Assembly: GCA_016219145.1 (NCBI GenBank)
Contig: JACRCG010000331.1
Location: 1 to 7,019 of the forward strand
From: Deltaproteobacteria bacterium
GTDB lineage: Bacteria > Desulfobacterota > Desulfuromonadia > Geobacterales > Pseudopelobacteraceae
Length of the DNA stretch: 7,019 bases
Direction: 5' to 3'
The notes beneath the pieces were generated by a model. That model was not told where the DNA came from, did no database searches, and saw only the letters and a list, made by a program, of their open reading frames with translations. Positions 1 through 6,797 of the stretch are shown one piece after another; position 1 is the first letter of the stretch; every line of letters starts with the position of its first letter. Position numbers and translations under genes: made by a program.

Positions 1-2
1 AG

Positions 3-677
3 CTGCACAATGTGACGATGGCTTATCAGCAGGATGCCTCGGCGTTGAACAACATCAATCTGAAAGTCGGCAAAGGCGAGTTTGTCTTTCTGACCGGTCC
101 GTCCGGCGCCGGCAAAACCACCCTGCTGCGTCTGCTCTACGGAGCACTGACGCCGACCAGAGGACAGGTGCTGATTGATGGCCAGAATATATCCCGCATG
201 ACCTCCTCACAGATTCCTCTCCTGCGCCGGTCGATCGGCGTTGTCTTTCAGGATTTCAAGCTGCTGCAAAGCCGCACCGTTTTTGAAAATGTCTCAATTA
301 CGCTGGAAGTCCTGGGGTGGGGCAGGGCGGATATCGGCAAGAAAACCATGCATATTCTCAAGCAGATGGGAATTGAGTCCAAGTATAATCTGATTACACA
401 GCGTCTTTCCGGTGGCGAACAGCAGCGGGTTGCGCTGGCGCGGGCCCTGGTGAATGATCCTAAAATTCTTCTGGCGGATGAGCCGACCGGAAATCTGGAC
501 GATTCCAACAAGAACCAGATCCTCAGTATTTTCAAGGAAGCAAATGTGCGCGGCACCACGGTTGTCGTTGCTACACACGATCGCCGCCTGATTGAACATG
601 GCCATAAGCGTCTCATAACTCTGAGCAAAGGTGAAATCGTTGAACAGGTGGAAAAAGAAGAAAACTGTAGCGAGTAA
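3..677 (+). CDS. ftsE: Cell division ATP-binding protein FtsE (5' partial)
   Basis: This is the cytoplasmic ABC-type ATPase that pairs with FtsX and powers periplasmic control of cell-wall hydrolysis at the septum. The reading frame is open to the left edge (L-H-N before the GTG at 12), and FtsE proteins normally begin about five residues earlier (M-I-x-L-x-N-V), so the true start lies just outside the window and the GTG at 12 is internal. Counting from position 12, all ABC motifs are present: Walker A GPSGAGKT (29-36), Q-loop Gln80, signature LSGGE (132-136), Walker B ILLADE (152-157) and the H-loop His189. The length of about 225 residues is normal for FtsE and too short for a fused transporter. 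The end overlaps ftsX, which implies coupled translation. Lol-type ATPases are similar, but the ftsX neighbour decides the call. Confidence 0.95.
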   Translation: MHNVTMAYQQDASALNNINLKVGKGEFVFLTGPSGAGKTTLLRLLYGALTPTRGQVLIDGQNISRMTSSQIPLLRRSIGVVFQDFKLLQSRTVFENVSITLEVLGWGRADIGKKTMHILKQMGIESKYNLITQRLSGGEQQRVALARALVNDPKILLADEPTGNLDDSNKNQILSIFKEANVRGTTVVVATHDRRLIEHGHKRLITLSKGEIVEQVEKEENCSE

Positions 678-1608
678 GCCGCTCAAACGACCAACATTGG
701 CGGGAGACGGATTTGGCGGCCGGATCGGATATTTTCTGACCCGCGCCCTGACCAACATTCGCCAGAACATCTTCGTCAGTGTTGTTACGATCGGCACGAT
801 TACGCTGGCGCTCCTGATTGTCTCCCTGTTCCTGCTGGTGTTTGTCAATCTTGAAAACGCCGCGGAAAACTGGAGTGAGCGTGTGCAGGTCACCGTTTAC
901 TTTGACCGCGAACTCGCGCCTCAGGAGCAGACCGCACTGCGCGGCCGGATCGAAGCGCTGCCGGAAGCGGCCCGTGTCAGTTATGTCTCGCGTGAAGAGG
1001 CGCTGAAACGATTCAAAAACAGGCTGCGCGGGCAGGACACACTTCTTGAAGGCGTCCGTCCGGAGGTCCTGCCGACTTCTTTTGAAATATCCCTGAAACG
1101 TGCCAACCGAGACACGCAGGGTGTTGAAAATTTTGTGACCTCCTTGAAACATATTCCCGGAATAACCGAAGTTCAGTATGGTGAGGAGTGGGTCAGGCGC
1201 TTCAACTCCTTCCTGAATTTCATGCGTCTTCTGGGGGCGCTGCTGGGGGGCTTTCTGGTTCTGGCGGTGGTCTTTATCGTTTCAAATACCATCAAACTTA
1301 CTATCTATGCCCGGCGTGACGAGCTTGAAGTCATGTCGCTAGTGGGCGCTACCAGCTTCTTCATCAAGGCTCCTTTTCTGCTGGAGGGGCTGATACAGGG
1401 GTTGGGCGGCGCAGTTATAGCAATTGTACTGCTGTTCGGGCTGTATGAAGGTTTTTTGCACAATGCCGGCAGTTTTCTGACATTTAACCCCGTTTCCTCT
1501 GGGCTGGGCTTTCTGCCGTTTGAGTACATCGCAGGTATCATCTTGTCGGGTGCCATCCTCGGTTTCATCGGAAGCCTCACCTCGCTGAAGCGTTTTGTCA
1601 ATGTTTAG
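631..1608 (+). CDS. ftsX: Cell division membrane protein FtsX
   Basis: This is the inner-membrane partner of FtsE. It transmits ATPase-driven changes to a periplasmic amidase activator. The protein has a basic N-terminal tail (residues 1-45), a first membrane segment near 49-73, a periplasmic domain near 75-195, and three further membrane segments near 200-222, 252-274 and 299-318. That is the usual four-helix FtsX topology. The stretch YARRDELEVMSLVGAT (226-241) followed by PFLLEG (248-253) matches the conserved FtsX cytoplasmic loop. The start is uncertain. GTG at 631 overlaps ftsE by 47 nt but has a poor ribosome site. TTG at 640 sits five bases after AAGGTGA (628-634) and would give a protein three residues shorter. 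The gene also overlaps the M23 gene downstream, so the three are probably translationally coupled. Confidence 0.95.
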   Translation: MKSLNRWKKKKTVASKPLKRPTLAGDGFGGRIGYFLTRALTNIRQNIFVSVVTIGTITLALLIVSLFLLVFVNLENAAENWSERVQVTVYFDRELAPQEQTALRGRIEALPEAARVSYVSREEALKRFKNRLRGQDTLLEGVRPEVLPTSFEISLKRANRDTQGVENFVTSLKHIPGITEVQYGEEWVRRFNSFLNFMRLLGALLGGFLVLAVVFIVSNTIKLTIYARRDELEVMSLVGATSFFIKAPFLLEGLIQGLGGAVIAIVLLFGLYEGFLHNAGSFLTFNPVSSGLGFLPFEYIAGIILSGAILGFIGSLTSLKRFVNV

Positions 1609-2785
1609 GCCGGCATTAATACTTGCCGTACTGATCGTTTCCGTAGCCGCCGTTTTTGCGGAAAATCCGAAAGATGAGCTGAGCGGTGTCAAGCGCGAGA
1701 TCAGGGCAAAAAAACAGCTGATTACCAAAACGCGCAAGGTCGAAGCTGTTATCTCAACCGAGCTTTTGGCGATTAACCGTAATCTGGAGCAGAAAGAGTC
1801 TGATCTGGGGCGTCTGGATCGTGATCTGCGCGGCGTCGAATCAAGCCTGGCACGTACCGGCCGGGAAATCGCCAGAGTGACCTTGGAGGCCAACCGGAAG
1901 CGTCAGGAGATAGAACGGCGATTGTCATCTTTGTATAAAGCCGGAGAGCTTGGGGCTTTGCGGATGTTTTTTTCTGCGGAATCTTTTCCTCATATGGCCG
2001 AAAATATCCGCTATATGCGTTCGATCCTTGATAATGACAAACGAATTTTCATGGAGTACAATCAGAAGATTGAAGAGCTGAGAAAGCTCAAAACCGACCT
2101 TGAGCGGGATGCGGCCAAGAAGGAGCGTATCAAGGACGGCATCGCTCAAAAAAAGCTGGAAATCGAACAGGAAAAAAGCAAAAAAGCCAGTTATCTGGTG
2201 AAGGTTCGTCAGGATCGCAAGAGTTATGAAGCTTCCCTGAAAGAGTTGCAGGCCAATGCTTCCAGGCTGCAATCGATGATTGAGCGCCTGGATGCGTTAA
2301 GCCGGCGAAAACTGTCATCCCGTCATGAAAAACCTGGCAGCAAGCTGAAGCCGCTGGCCGAATTGCCTCCAGTGCCGGATCGGGGATTTGCCTCTCAGAA
2401 AGGGAGGATGTCACTTCCGGTGCGTGGTGAAATTCTGGAGTCATTCGGCAAACACAAACACCCGGAGTTCAACTCTTATACCTTCAGCAAGGGGCTTTCG
2501 ATCTCCTCCAGTGCCGGTACTGATATAAAGGTGATTTACGACGGGACGGTTATTTTTGCCGATTACTTTAAAGGATTCGGCAATATGGTTATTGTGGATC
2601 ATGGCGGCGGTTATTTCAGTCTGTATGCCCATGCCGCACGGATTGCCAAGAGAGTAGGGGCTGAAGTGTCGCGCCATGAAACAATCGCATCTGTCGGTGA
2701 CGTAGACTCAACCAAAGGAGCCATTTTGTATTTCGAGATTCGTCACCAGGGCAAACCGGTGGATCCGGCCGCCTGGGTTCGCTAA
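1601..2785 (+). CDS. envC: EnvC-like secreted coiled-coil protein with degenerate M23 (LytM) domain
   Basis: Likely periplasmic partner of FtsEX that activates septal N-acetylmuramyl-L-alanine amidases. Residues 1-20 form a signal peptide (hydrophobic core LILAVLIVSVAAV, probable cleavage after VFA). Residues about 25-235 are charged, heptad-like coiled coil, the part that contacts FtsX in E. coli EnvC. Residues about 272-394 are an M23/LytM fold. Its active-site motifs are lost: the HxxxD-equivalent segment reads SKGLS (296-300) and the HxH-equivalent reads ILY (375-377); only the YAH histidine (344) remains. E. coli EnvC is degenerate in the same way, which supports activator rather than peptidase. 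I chose ATG 1601, which overlaps the ftsX end by 8 nt; TTG 1595 would add two residues. The ORF ends in three in-frame stops, TAATAATAG (2783-2791). The EnvC identity rests on architecture and position. Confidence 0.85.
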   Translation: MFRPALILAVLIVSVAAVFAENPKDELSGVKREIRAKKQLITKTRKVEAVISTELLAINRNLEQKESDLGRLDRDLRGVESSLARTGREIARVTLEANRKRQEIERRLSSLYKAGELGALRMFFSAESFPHMAENIRYMRSILDNDKRIFMEYNQKIEELRKLKTDLERDAAKKERIKDGIAQKKLEIEQEKSKKASYLVKVRQDRKSYEASLKELQANASRLQSMIERLDALSRRKLSSRHEKPGSKLKPLAELPPVPDRGFASQKGRMSLPVRGEILESFGKHKHPEFNSYTFSKGLSISSSAGTDIKVIYDGTVIFADYFKGFGNMVIVDHGGGYFSLYAHAARIAKRVGAEVSRHETIASVGDVDSTKGAILYFEIRHQGKPVDPAAWVR

Positions 2786-2813
2786 TAATAGTCACGGAAC
2801 GTATCAAATATTC

Positions 2814-2818
2814 GGAGG
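2814..2818 (+). promoter_or_regulatory. Ribosome binding site of ctpA
   Basis: GGAGG seven bases before the ATG at 2826 is the strongest Shine-Dalgarno in the window. It fixes the ctpA start and shows that this gene can be translated independently of the overlapping trio upstream. Confidence 0.85.
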
Positions 2819-2825
2819 AACAATA

Positions 2826-4187
2826 ATGAGTGCACCTGGTAGCAAAAAAATGAAGATGTTGGCCGGATTCGCGGTTTTGGTTGCATTTTTATCCGTGTTC
2901 ATAATCAGCTCGCAGCGTCATAGTTCAGCAGAGGGTAAAGGCAGCGATTATGAGTCGATCGAGCTTTTTACCGATGTCATGGCGATCATCAAGAAAAGCT
3001 ATGTGGAAGAGGTAGATACAAAAAAACTGGTTTATGGCGCCATAAACGGCATGTTGACCTCACTTGATCCGCACAGCTCGTTCATGCCGCCCGATACCTA
3101 CAAAGAGATGAAAATCGACACCAAGGGAACGTTTGGCGGTCTTGGCATAGAAATATCGATCAAGGACGGTGTTCTTACGGTAATTTCACCGATCGAGGAT
3201 ACTCCGGCATTCAAGGCCGGCATCAAGTCCGGTGACCAGATTTTGAAGATTGATGACAAGTTCACCAAGGATCTGAATATAAACGACGCAGTCAAGAGGA
3301 TGCGCGGCTTGAAGGGCACCAAGGTGACTCTTACAATCATGCGGGAAGGTTTTGACAAGCCCAGGGAATTCCCGCTGGTGCGTGACATAATCCAGGTTAA
3401 GAGTGTCAAGTCACGACTGATGGAAGGGGGCTACGCTTATGTCCGCATAGCCCAGTTTCAGGAAAAAACGGATGATGATCTTTCCAAAGCCCTCAGCAGT
3501 TTGAGCGAGCAGAACAAGGGTGAGCTGAAAGGGCTGGTGCTCGATATGCGCAATGACCCCGGCGGTCTGCTGGATCAGGCTGTCAGGGTTTCCGATCATT
3601 TTATCCCGGAAGGGCAGATGATCGTTTATACCGAAGGACGAGAAAAAGACTCCAAGATGCAGTTCACGGCAAAAAAAGGGTCAAAAGAGCCTAATTACCC
3701 GATCGTGGTATTAATCAACGGCGGCAGCGCCAGCGCTTCCGAAATTGTCGCCGGCGCCTTGCAGGACCATAAACGCGCGATAATAATGGGCACACAGAGT
3801 TTTGGCAAGGGCTCGGTCCAGACCATCATTCCACTCTCTGATGACTCCGGACTGCGTCTGACTACGGCCCGCTACTACACCCCTAAAGGGCGTTCAATCC
3901 AGGCCAAAGGTATCACACCCGATATCGTAGTCGAGCGTGTCGAACTCCCGAAAGAGCCGGCCGGTAAAAAAGATTCCCTGCATTTGCGCGAGAAGGACCT
4001 TGAAAACCACTTTGAAAGTGAAGGCAAGTCTGAATCTGGCGGCAAAAATGATGAAAAGAAAGAAGAGAAGTCCGACAAATTGTCGCCAAAACCTGAGGAC
4101 AACCTGAAAAACGATTATCAGGTCTTGCGGGCACTTGATCTGCTCAAAGGGTGGGAGCTGATAAAAGGCATGGGCGCAGGAAAGTAG
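2826..4187 (+). CDS. ctpA: Carboxyl-terminal processing protease (S41A family, CtpA)
   Basis: Periplasmic serine protease that cleaves near protein C-termini. Residues 9-28 are a hydrophobic export signal or membrane anchor after a basic start. Residues about 40-95 form the N-terminal helical part (SLDPHSSFM, 79-87, is typical). A PDZ domain covers about 98-180, with the carboxylate-binding segment GLGIEI (105-110). The S41 core is about 185-372. The catalytic Ser303 lies in GGSASASEI (299-307) and Lys328 in GKG (327-329), with Gln332 four residues on; the Ser-Lys distance of 25 equals that in E. coli Prc and B. subtilis CtpB. Residues about 384-430 are a Lys/Glu/Ser-rich low-complexity linker before a short helical tail. 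Known relatives degrade peptidoglycan hydrolases or their regulators, so placement after envC suggests, as inference, a role in limiting septal hydrolysis. Family call certain, substrate unknown. Confidence 0.95.
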   Translation: MSAPGSKKMKMLAGFAVLVAFLSVFIISSQRHSSAEGKGSDYESIELFTDVMAIIKKSYVEEVDTKKLVYGAINGMLTSLDPHSSFMPPDTYKEMKIDTKGTFGGLGIEISIKDGVLTVISPIEDTPAFKAGIKSGDQILKIDDKFTKDLNINDAVKRMRGLKGTKVTLTIMREGFDKPREFPLVRDIIQVKSVKSRLMEGGYAYVRIAQFQEKTDDDLSKALSSLSEQNKGELKGLVLDMRNDPGGLLDQAVRVSDHFIPEGQMIVYTEGREKDSKMQFTAKKGSKEPNYPIVVLINGGSASASEIVAGALQDHKRAIIMGTQSFGKGSVQTIIPLSDDSGLRLTTARYYTPKGRSIQAKGITPDIVVERVELPKEPAGKKDSLHLREKDLENHFESEGKSESGGKNDEKKEEKSDKLSPKPEDNLKNDYQVLRALDLLKGWELIKGMGAGK

Positions 4188-4200
4188 CAGGAATATTCTG

Positions 4201-4251
4201 ATGAATGTGCTGGGAAAAATTGCAGCAGATGATATGGCAGTACAGTTTTGA
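4201..4251 (+). CDS. Possible 16-codon leader ORF before the deacetylase gene
   Basis: An ATG at 4201 opens a 16-codon frame ending in TGA at 4249-4251. It is preceded by CAGGAA (4188-4193) at normal ribosome-site spacing, which is a better initiation signal than that of the gene downstream. Its stop overlaps the downstream TTG start as TTGA, an arrangement typical of translational coupling. The predicted peptide (M-N-V-L-G-K...) has no recognisable feature. It may serve only to deliver ribosomes to the weak TTG start, or it may be chance. Confidence 0.35.
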   Translation: MNVLGKIAADDMAVQF

Positions 4252-5237
4252 GCTCGCCTAAACAACGTAACAACAGAATCAGGGAGCCCCGTAAAGGGGC
4301 TCTTGCTGTCACTGTTATTGTTGCCTTGCTTGTGGTATTTGTCGCGCTGGCGGCATATTTCCTGTACCGGCCAATCCAGAAAACGGATGTTCCGATGGCC
4401 GATAATATCGGAACTCCGTCCAAAGCTGTTTCGGGTCAACCCTATGTACATTCGACATCTGCAGTAGTCATTCCCCCGGACACGCAGCAAAAACCGGCCC
4501 GCGACCAACTTCCATATCCGAAAGCGGACTCAGTTCTTCCCGATGAAGCACCGATTTCAAATAATAAACCGGGCAGCGGACGCCTGGCTATCATCATTGA
4601 TGATATGGGCAGCAGTATGTCGGAGGCACGTTCTCTGGCGGCAATTGGTGTCCCGCTCAGTTTTTCCGTGATACCCGGACTGCGTAAATACCGTGAGGTG
4701 GCGCAGTTCGCCGAATCAAGCGGTATTGAGGTTATGGTGCACATCCCGATGCAGTCCAAGGGATGGCCTGAGCGGCGACTGGAGGCCAACGGTCTTCTGC
4801 TTTCAATGGATGATGCCGAACTAAGGGAGCGGGTGGCCGGGTTCCTGCGTGAAATTCCGGGAGCGGTTGGCGCTAACAACCATATGGGGTCGGAGTTTAC
4901 CGAACATGCAGACAAGATGCGAAGTGTGCTGGAAGTGCTTAAAAACAGGAATCTGTTCTTTGTTGACAGCGTTACATCGACTCAAACCATCGGATTGCGC
5001 GTGGCGCGGGAGTTGGGGATGAAATCGGGTCGCCGGCACGTTTTTCTGGATAATGAACAGGAGCTGGCTTATATCCTTGGACAACTCGGACAGGCGGTTA
5101 AGCTTGCCAAAAAGAATGGCTTTGCAATCGCCATCTGCCATCCGCATCCGGAAACCATAGCGACGCTTGCGGCTGCATTGCCCGGTCTGGCGGGGCAGGG
5201 GATCGCGCTGGTGTCAGCATCCCAGCTGGTCAGATAG
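4248..5237 (+). CDS. Divergent polysaccharide deacetylase family protein (YibQ/DUF610 type)
   Basis: Membrane-anchored protein with a NodB-like deacetylase-related fold. A basic N-terminus (1-17) precedes one membrane helix near 19-41, then a Pro/Ser-rich linker to about 110, then the catalytic-type domain (112-329) facing the periplasm. Visible family motifs are IDDMG (117-121), HIPM (165-168), NNHMGS (210-215), FFVDS (237-241) and HPHP (298-301), so the putative metal-binding Asp and His residues are intact. The family commonly sits beside envC (yibQ in E. coli); its substrate is unknown to me. The frame is closed by TGA at 4230 and contains no ATG or GTG before the membrane helix, so TTG 4248 is the only start that keeps the anchor. 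It has no good ribosome site and overlaps the stop of a 16-codon ORF. The 3' end overlaps the opposite-strand ATPase gene by 8 bp. Confidence 0.9.
   Translation: MSSPKQRNNRIREPRKGALAVTVIVALLVVFVALAAYFLYRPIQKTDVPMADNIGTPSKAVSGQPYVHSTSAVVIPPDTQQKPARDQLPYPKADSVLPDEAPISNNKPGSGRLAIIIDDMGSSMSEARSLAAIGVPLSFSVIPGLRKYREVAQFAESSGIEVMVHIPMQSKGWPERRLEANGLLLSMDDAELRERVAGFLREIPGAVGANNHMGSEFTEHADKMRSVLEVLKNRNLFFVDSVTSTQTIGLRVARELGMKSGRRHVFLDNEQELAYILGQLGQAVKLAKKNGFAIAICHPHPETIATLAAALPGLAGQGIALVSASQLVR
4284..4302 (+). repeat. Perfect 7-bp inverted repeat near the deacetylase gene start
   Basis: GAGCCCC, a five-base loop GTAAA, then GGGGCTC. The hairpin covers about codons 13-19 of the deacetylase gene. It is followed by TTGCTGT rather than a run of T, so it is a weak terminator candidate. 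It could pause ribosomes or polymerase just before the membrane-anchor codons. Confidence 0.45.
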
Positions 5238-6675
5238 TTTCGGAAACTGTTAGTGTTACATCCGGAGTTACCGAATGGACACTGGACAACGCATTGGCAA
5301 TGAAGGGCTGCAGTTTTTTGATCGTTTTATAGTTGTCTTCATGCAGAATCATCAAAGGTGCAGCTGAATCTACCGGATATACCGTCAACCAGACCCCCTC
5401 ACGCATTTTCCCTTCAAATCCGGACAAGGCTTCGTTAAGCATCAGATACAGCTTGTCCAGCCCGCCGTTCAATTCACCGGAATCAAACCCTGGCAGTTCG
5501 ACATCCTTCTGGAATAGTTGCTCTCCTGCCATACTGAACTGCCGGTAGTCGAGCAGCTTTTGCTCACCGGCGGTTCTGAGTGCAAACAGCGAGGCCACCT
5601 TGCCGGCCCTTTCTGCAACTATTGTCCGGGCGGTTGCAATATGCTTCAGATCATCTTTCATGCCGTAAAGTGATGCGCAAAGCACGTCGCAAAGGCACTC
5701 GCCATGCAGAAAACCACGCGCTGCCCGGTCGGATGTTTCAAAATAAAAACTTTTATCAGCGCTGGATTCGGAAAACAGGGTTCCGCATGTCAGGCAGTTC
5801 TCCGCCAAACCTTCCAGCCGCGCCAGATAGGATTCCTTTTTACCGGCCTCTTTTTCAAGAAGCCAGGAATGATACAGGGCTGCCCTGGATTGGTCGGCAG
5901 CGTCATGGCTGTGAAGAATATCGCGGGCTATCTCCATGAACTGTCCATGTACTTCAGTACCTCTGGCGTGGGTCAGAATCGGGTAGATTTTGCCGTCCGG
6001 ATTGGTATTCAGGCTCTCGACCTTGGGGCTTTTGGAGATGAAGGTATCCAGACACCTGTAACCGCGATTAACAGCAAAGGCCCTCAGCAGAGTTTTCTGG
6101 TCTTTGAAGATGCCGTCAAATTTTATACGGGAGTCGATCAGGCAGGGAATCAGAGCCAGTGACTTCTTGTCAATTCCTCTTTGTTCGAACAATGCAAAGA
6201 TGTTCCTGCAGTTTTCCAGACTGGGCATGTCTTTAACCGGTATCAGAACCCGGTCGGCTGCATATAGCGCATTTTGTGTCAAAATATTCAGGTCCGGCCT
6301 GGTGTCGATGATTACGATACCGGACAGACCTGATTCAGCCAGCATCCTGGTCAGCGTCATCGGTCCCTTGAAACGCTCATGAATATCGCCCAGTTCGTTC
6401 GATGAGGGGATGTAATCAACGCCGTACTGGCCGGTCTTAACAACGTCCCGGGCTGAAGCGCCCATAAGCAGGGCATGGACATCGGCGCCGTCATCCTTGC
6501 GCTTTGTCAGCTCGAACATCTTGTCAATTGTGAAGTGGTTGTCGAAGGAGAGAATCGTGACCGGCAGATCATCCCGCATGGCTTTCAGATAGATTGCCAG
6601 ATTGGCCGCCAGGGTTGTTTTGCCGACCCCTCCTTTTTCGGAAGAGATGGTTATGGTGTAAGGGTAAGAGCGCAT
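5230..6675 (-). CDS. ParA/MinD-type ATPase with uncharacterised cysteine-bearing C-terminal region
   Basis: P-loop ATPase of the ParA/MinD class, with an added C-terminal half I do not recognise. Residues 1-260 hold the ATPase: deviant Walker A EKGGVGKTT (13-21, signature Lys14, P-loop Lys19), strand and Walker B-like IVIIDTRPD (120-128), and ADRVLIPVKDM (140-150) as in ParA. The usual DxDPQ after the second strand is instead FDNHF (44-48), keeping only the first Asp. Residues about 261-481 carry CLTC (294-297) and a second cluster C327, C329, C333, a possible metal site. At 481 residues it is nearly twice the usual ParA length. No membrane segment is evident. It runs alone, opposite to the division cluster, with no parB and no parS-like palindrome in the window. 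The ATG at 6675 lacks a clear Shine-Dalgarno, but the P-loop position requires a start here. Cargo and role are unknown; chromosome segregation is not supported. Confidence 0.85.
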   Translation of the reverse strand: MRSYPYTITISSEKGGVGKTTLAANLAIYLKAMRDDLPVTILSFDNHFTIDKMFELTKRKDDGADVHALLMGASARDVVKTGQYGVDYIPSSNELGDIHERFKGPMTLTRMLAESGLSGIVIIDTRPDLNILTQNALYAADRVLIPVKDMPSLENCRNIFALFEQRGIDKKSLALIPCLIDSRIKFDGIFKDQKTLLRAFAVNRGYRCLDTFISKSPKVESLNTNPDGKIYPILTHARGTEVHGQFMEIARDILHSHDAADQSRAALYHSWLLEKEAGKKESYLARLEGLAENCLTCGTLFSESSADKSFYFETSDRAARGFLHGECLCDVLCASLYGMKDDLKHIATARTIVAERAGKVASLFALRTAGEQKLLDYRQFSMAGEQLFQKDVELPGFDSGELNGGLDKLYLMLNEALSGFEGKMREGVWLTVYPVDSAAPLMILHEDNYKTIKKLQPFIANALSSVHSVTPDVTLTVSETI

Positions 6676-6701
6676 GCATGTACCGTGGATGTAGTCAAAT
6701 G

Positions 6702-6787
6702 GTTATTCCAATTCCAAATCAAAGTGCTATCTTCGTCGGCTCGTCTTCGGCGCCTTGATTTCATCTTTGATTTGAAATTGGTATTAC
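6702..6787. repeat. 23-bp imperfect inverted repeat with 40-nt centre
   Basis: The left arm 6702-6724 and the right arm 6765-6787 are complementary at 20 of 23 positions. In a leftward transcript one mismatch (6714/6775) becomes a G-U pair. The 40-nt centre (6725-6764) contains the 6-bp palindrome GGCGCC (6749-6754) and repeated TCGTC/TCGGC words. It lies between the predicted promoter and the start codon of the ParA-like gene, so the leader RNA could fold into a long hairpin. It may be a regulatory leader, a small dispersed palindromic element or the remnant of a miniature mobile element. No clear target duplication flanks it. Confidence 0.75.
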
Positions 6788-6797
6788 AGGGGCAATG

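Noticed and set aside
294..893. 199-codon minus-strand frame antisense to ftsE and ftsX
   Set aside because: Both genes beneath it are certain, the product resembles nothing, and there is no start signal.
1595..1600. TTG start two codons before the chosen envC ATG
   Set aside because: The ATG at 1601 gives a standard signal peptide, and neither start has a better ribosome site, so ATG is preferred.
1339..1893. 184-codon minus-strand frame antisense to the ftsX/envC junction
   Set aside because: Ser/Arg-rich shadow of coding sequence with no domain signal.
3894..4508. 204-codon open frame on the minus strand
   Set aside because: It lies antisense across the ctpA 3' end and the deacetylase 5' end, has no family motif, and has Cys/Arg/Phe-rich shadow composition.
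5704..6162. 152-codon plus-strand frame within the ParA-like gene
   Set aside because: Antisense to a gene with a clear P-loop; composition not protein-like and no ribosome site.
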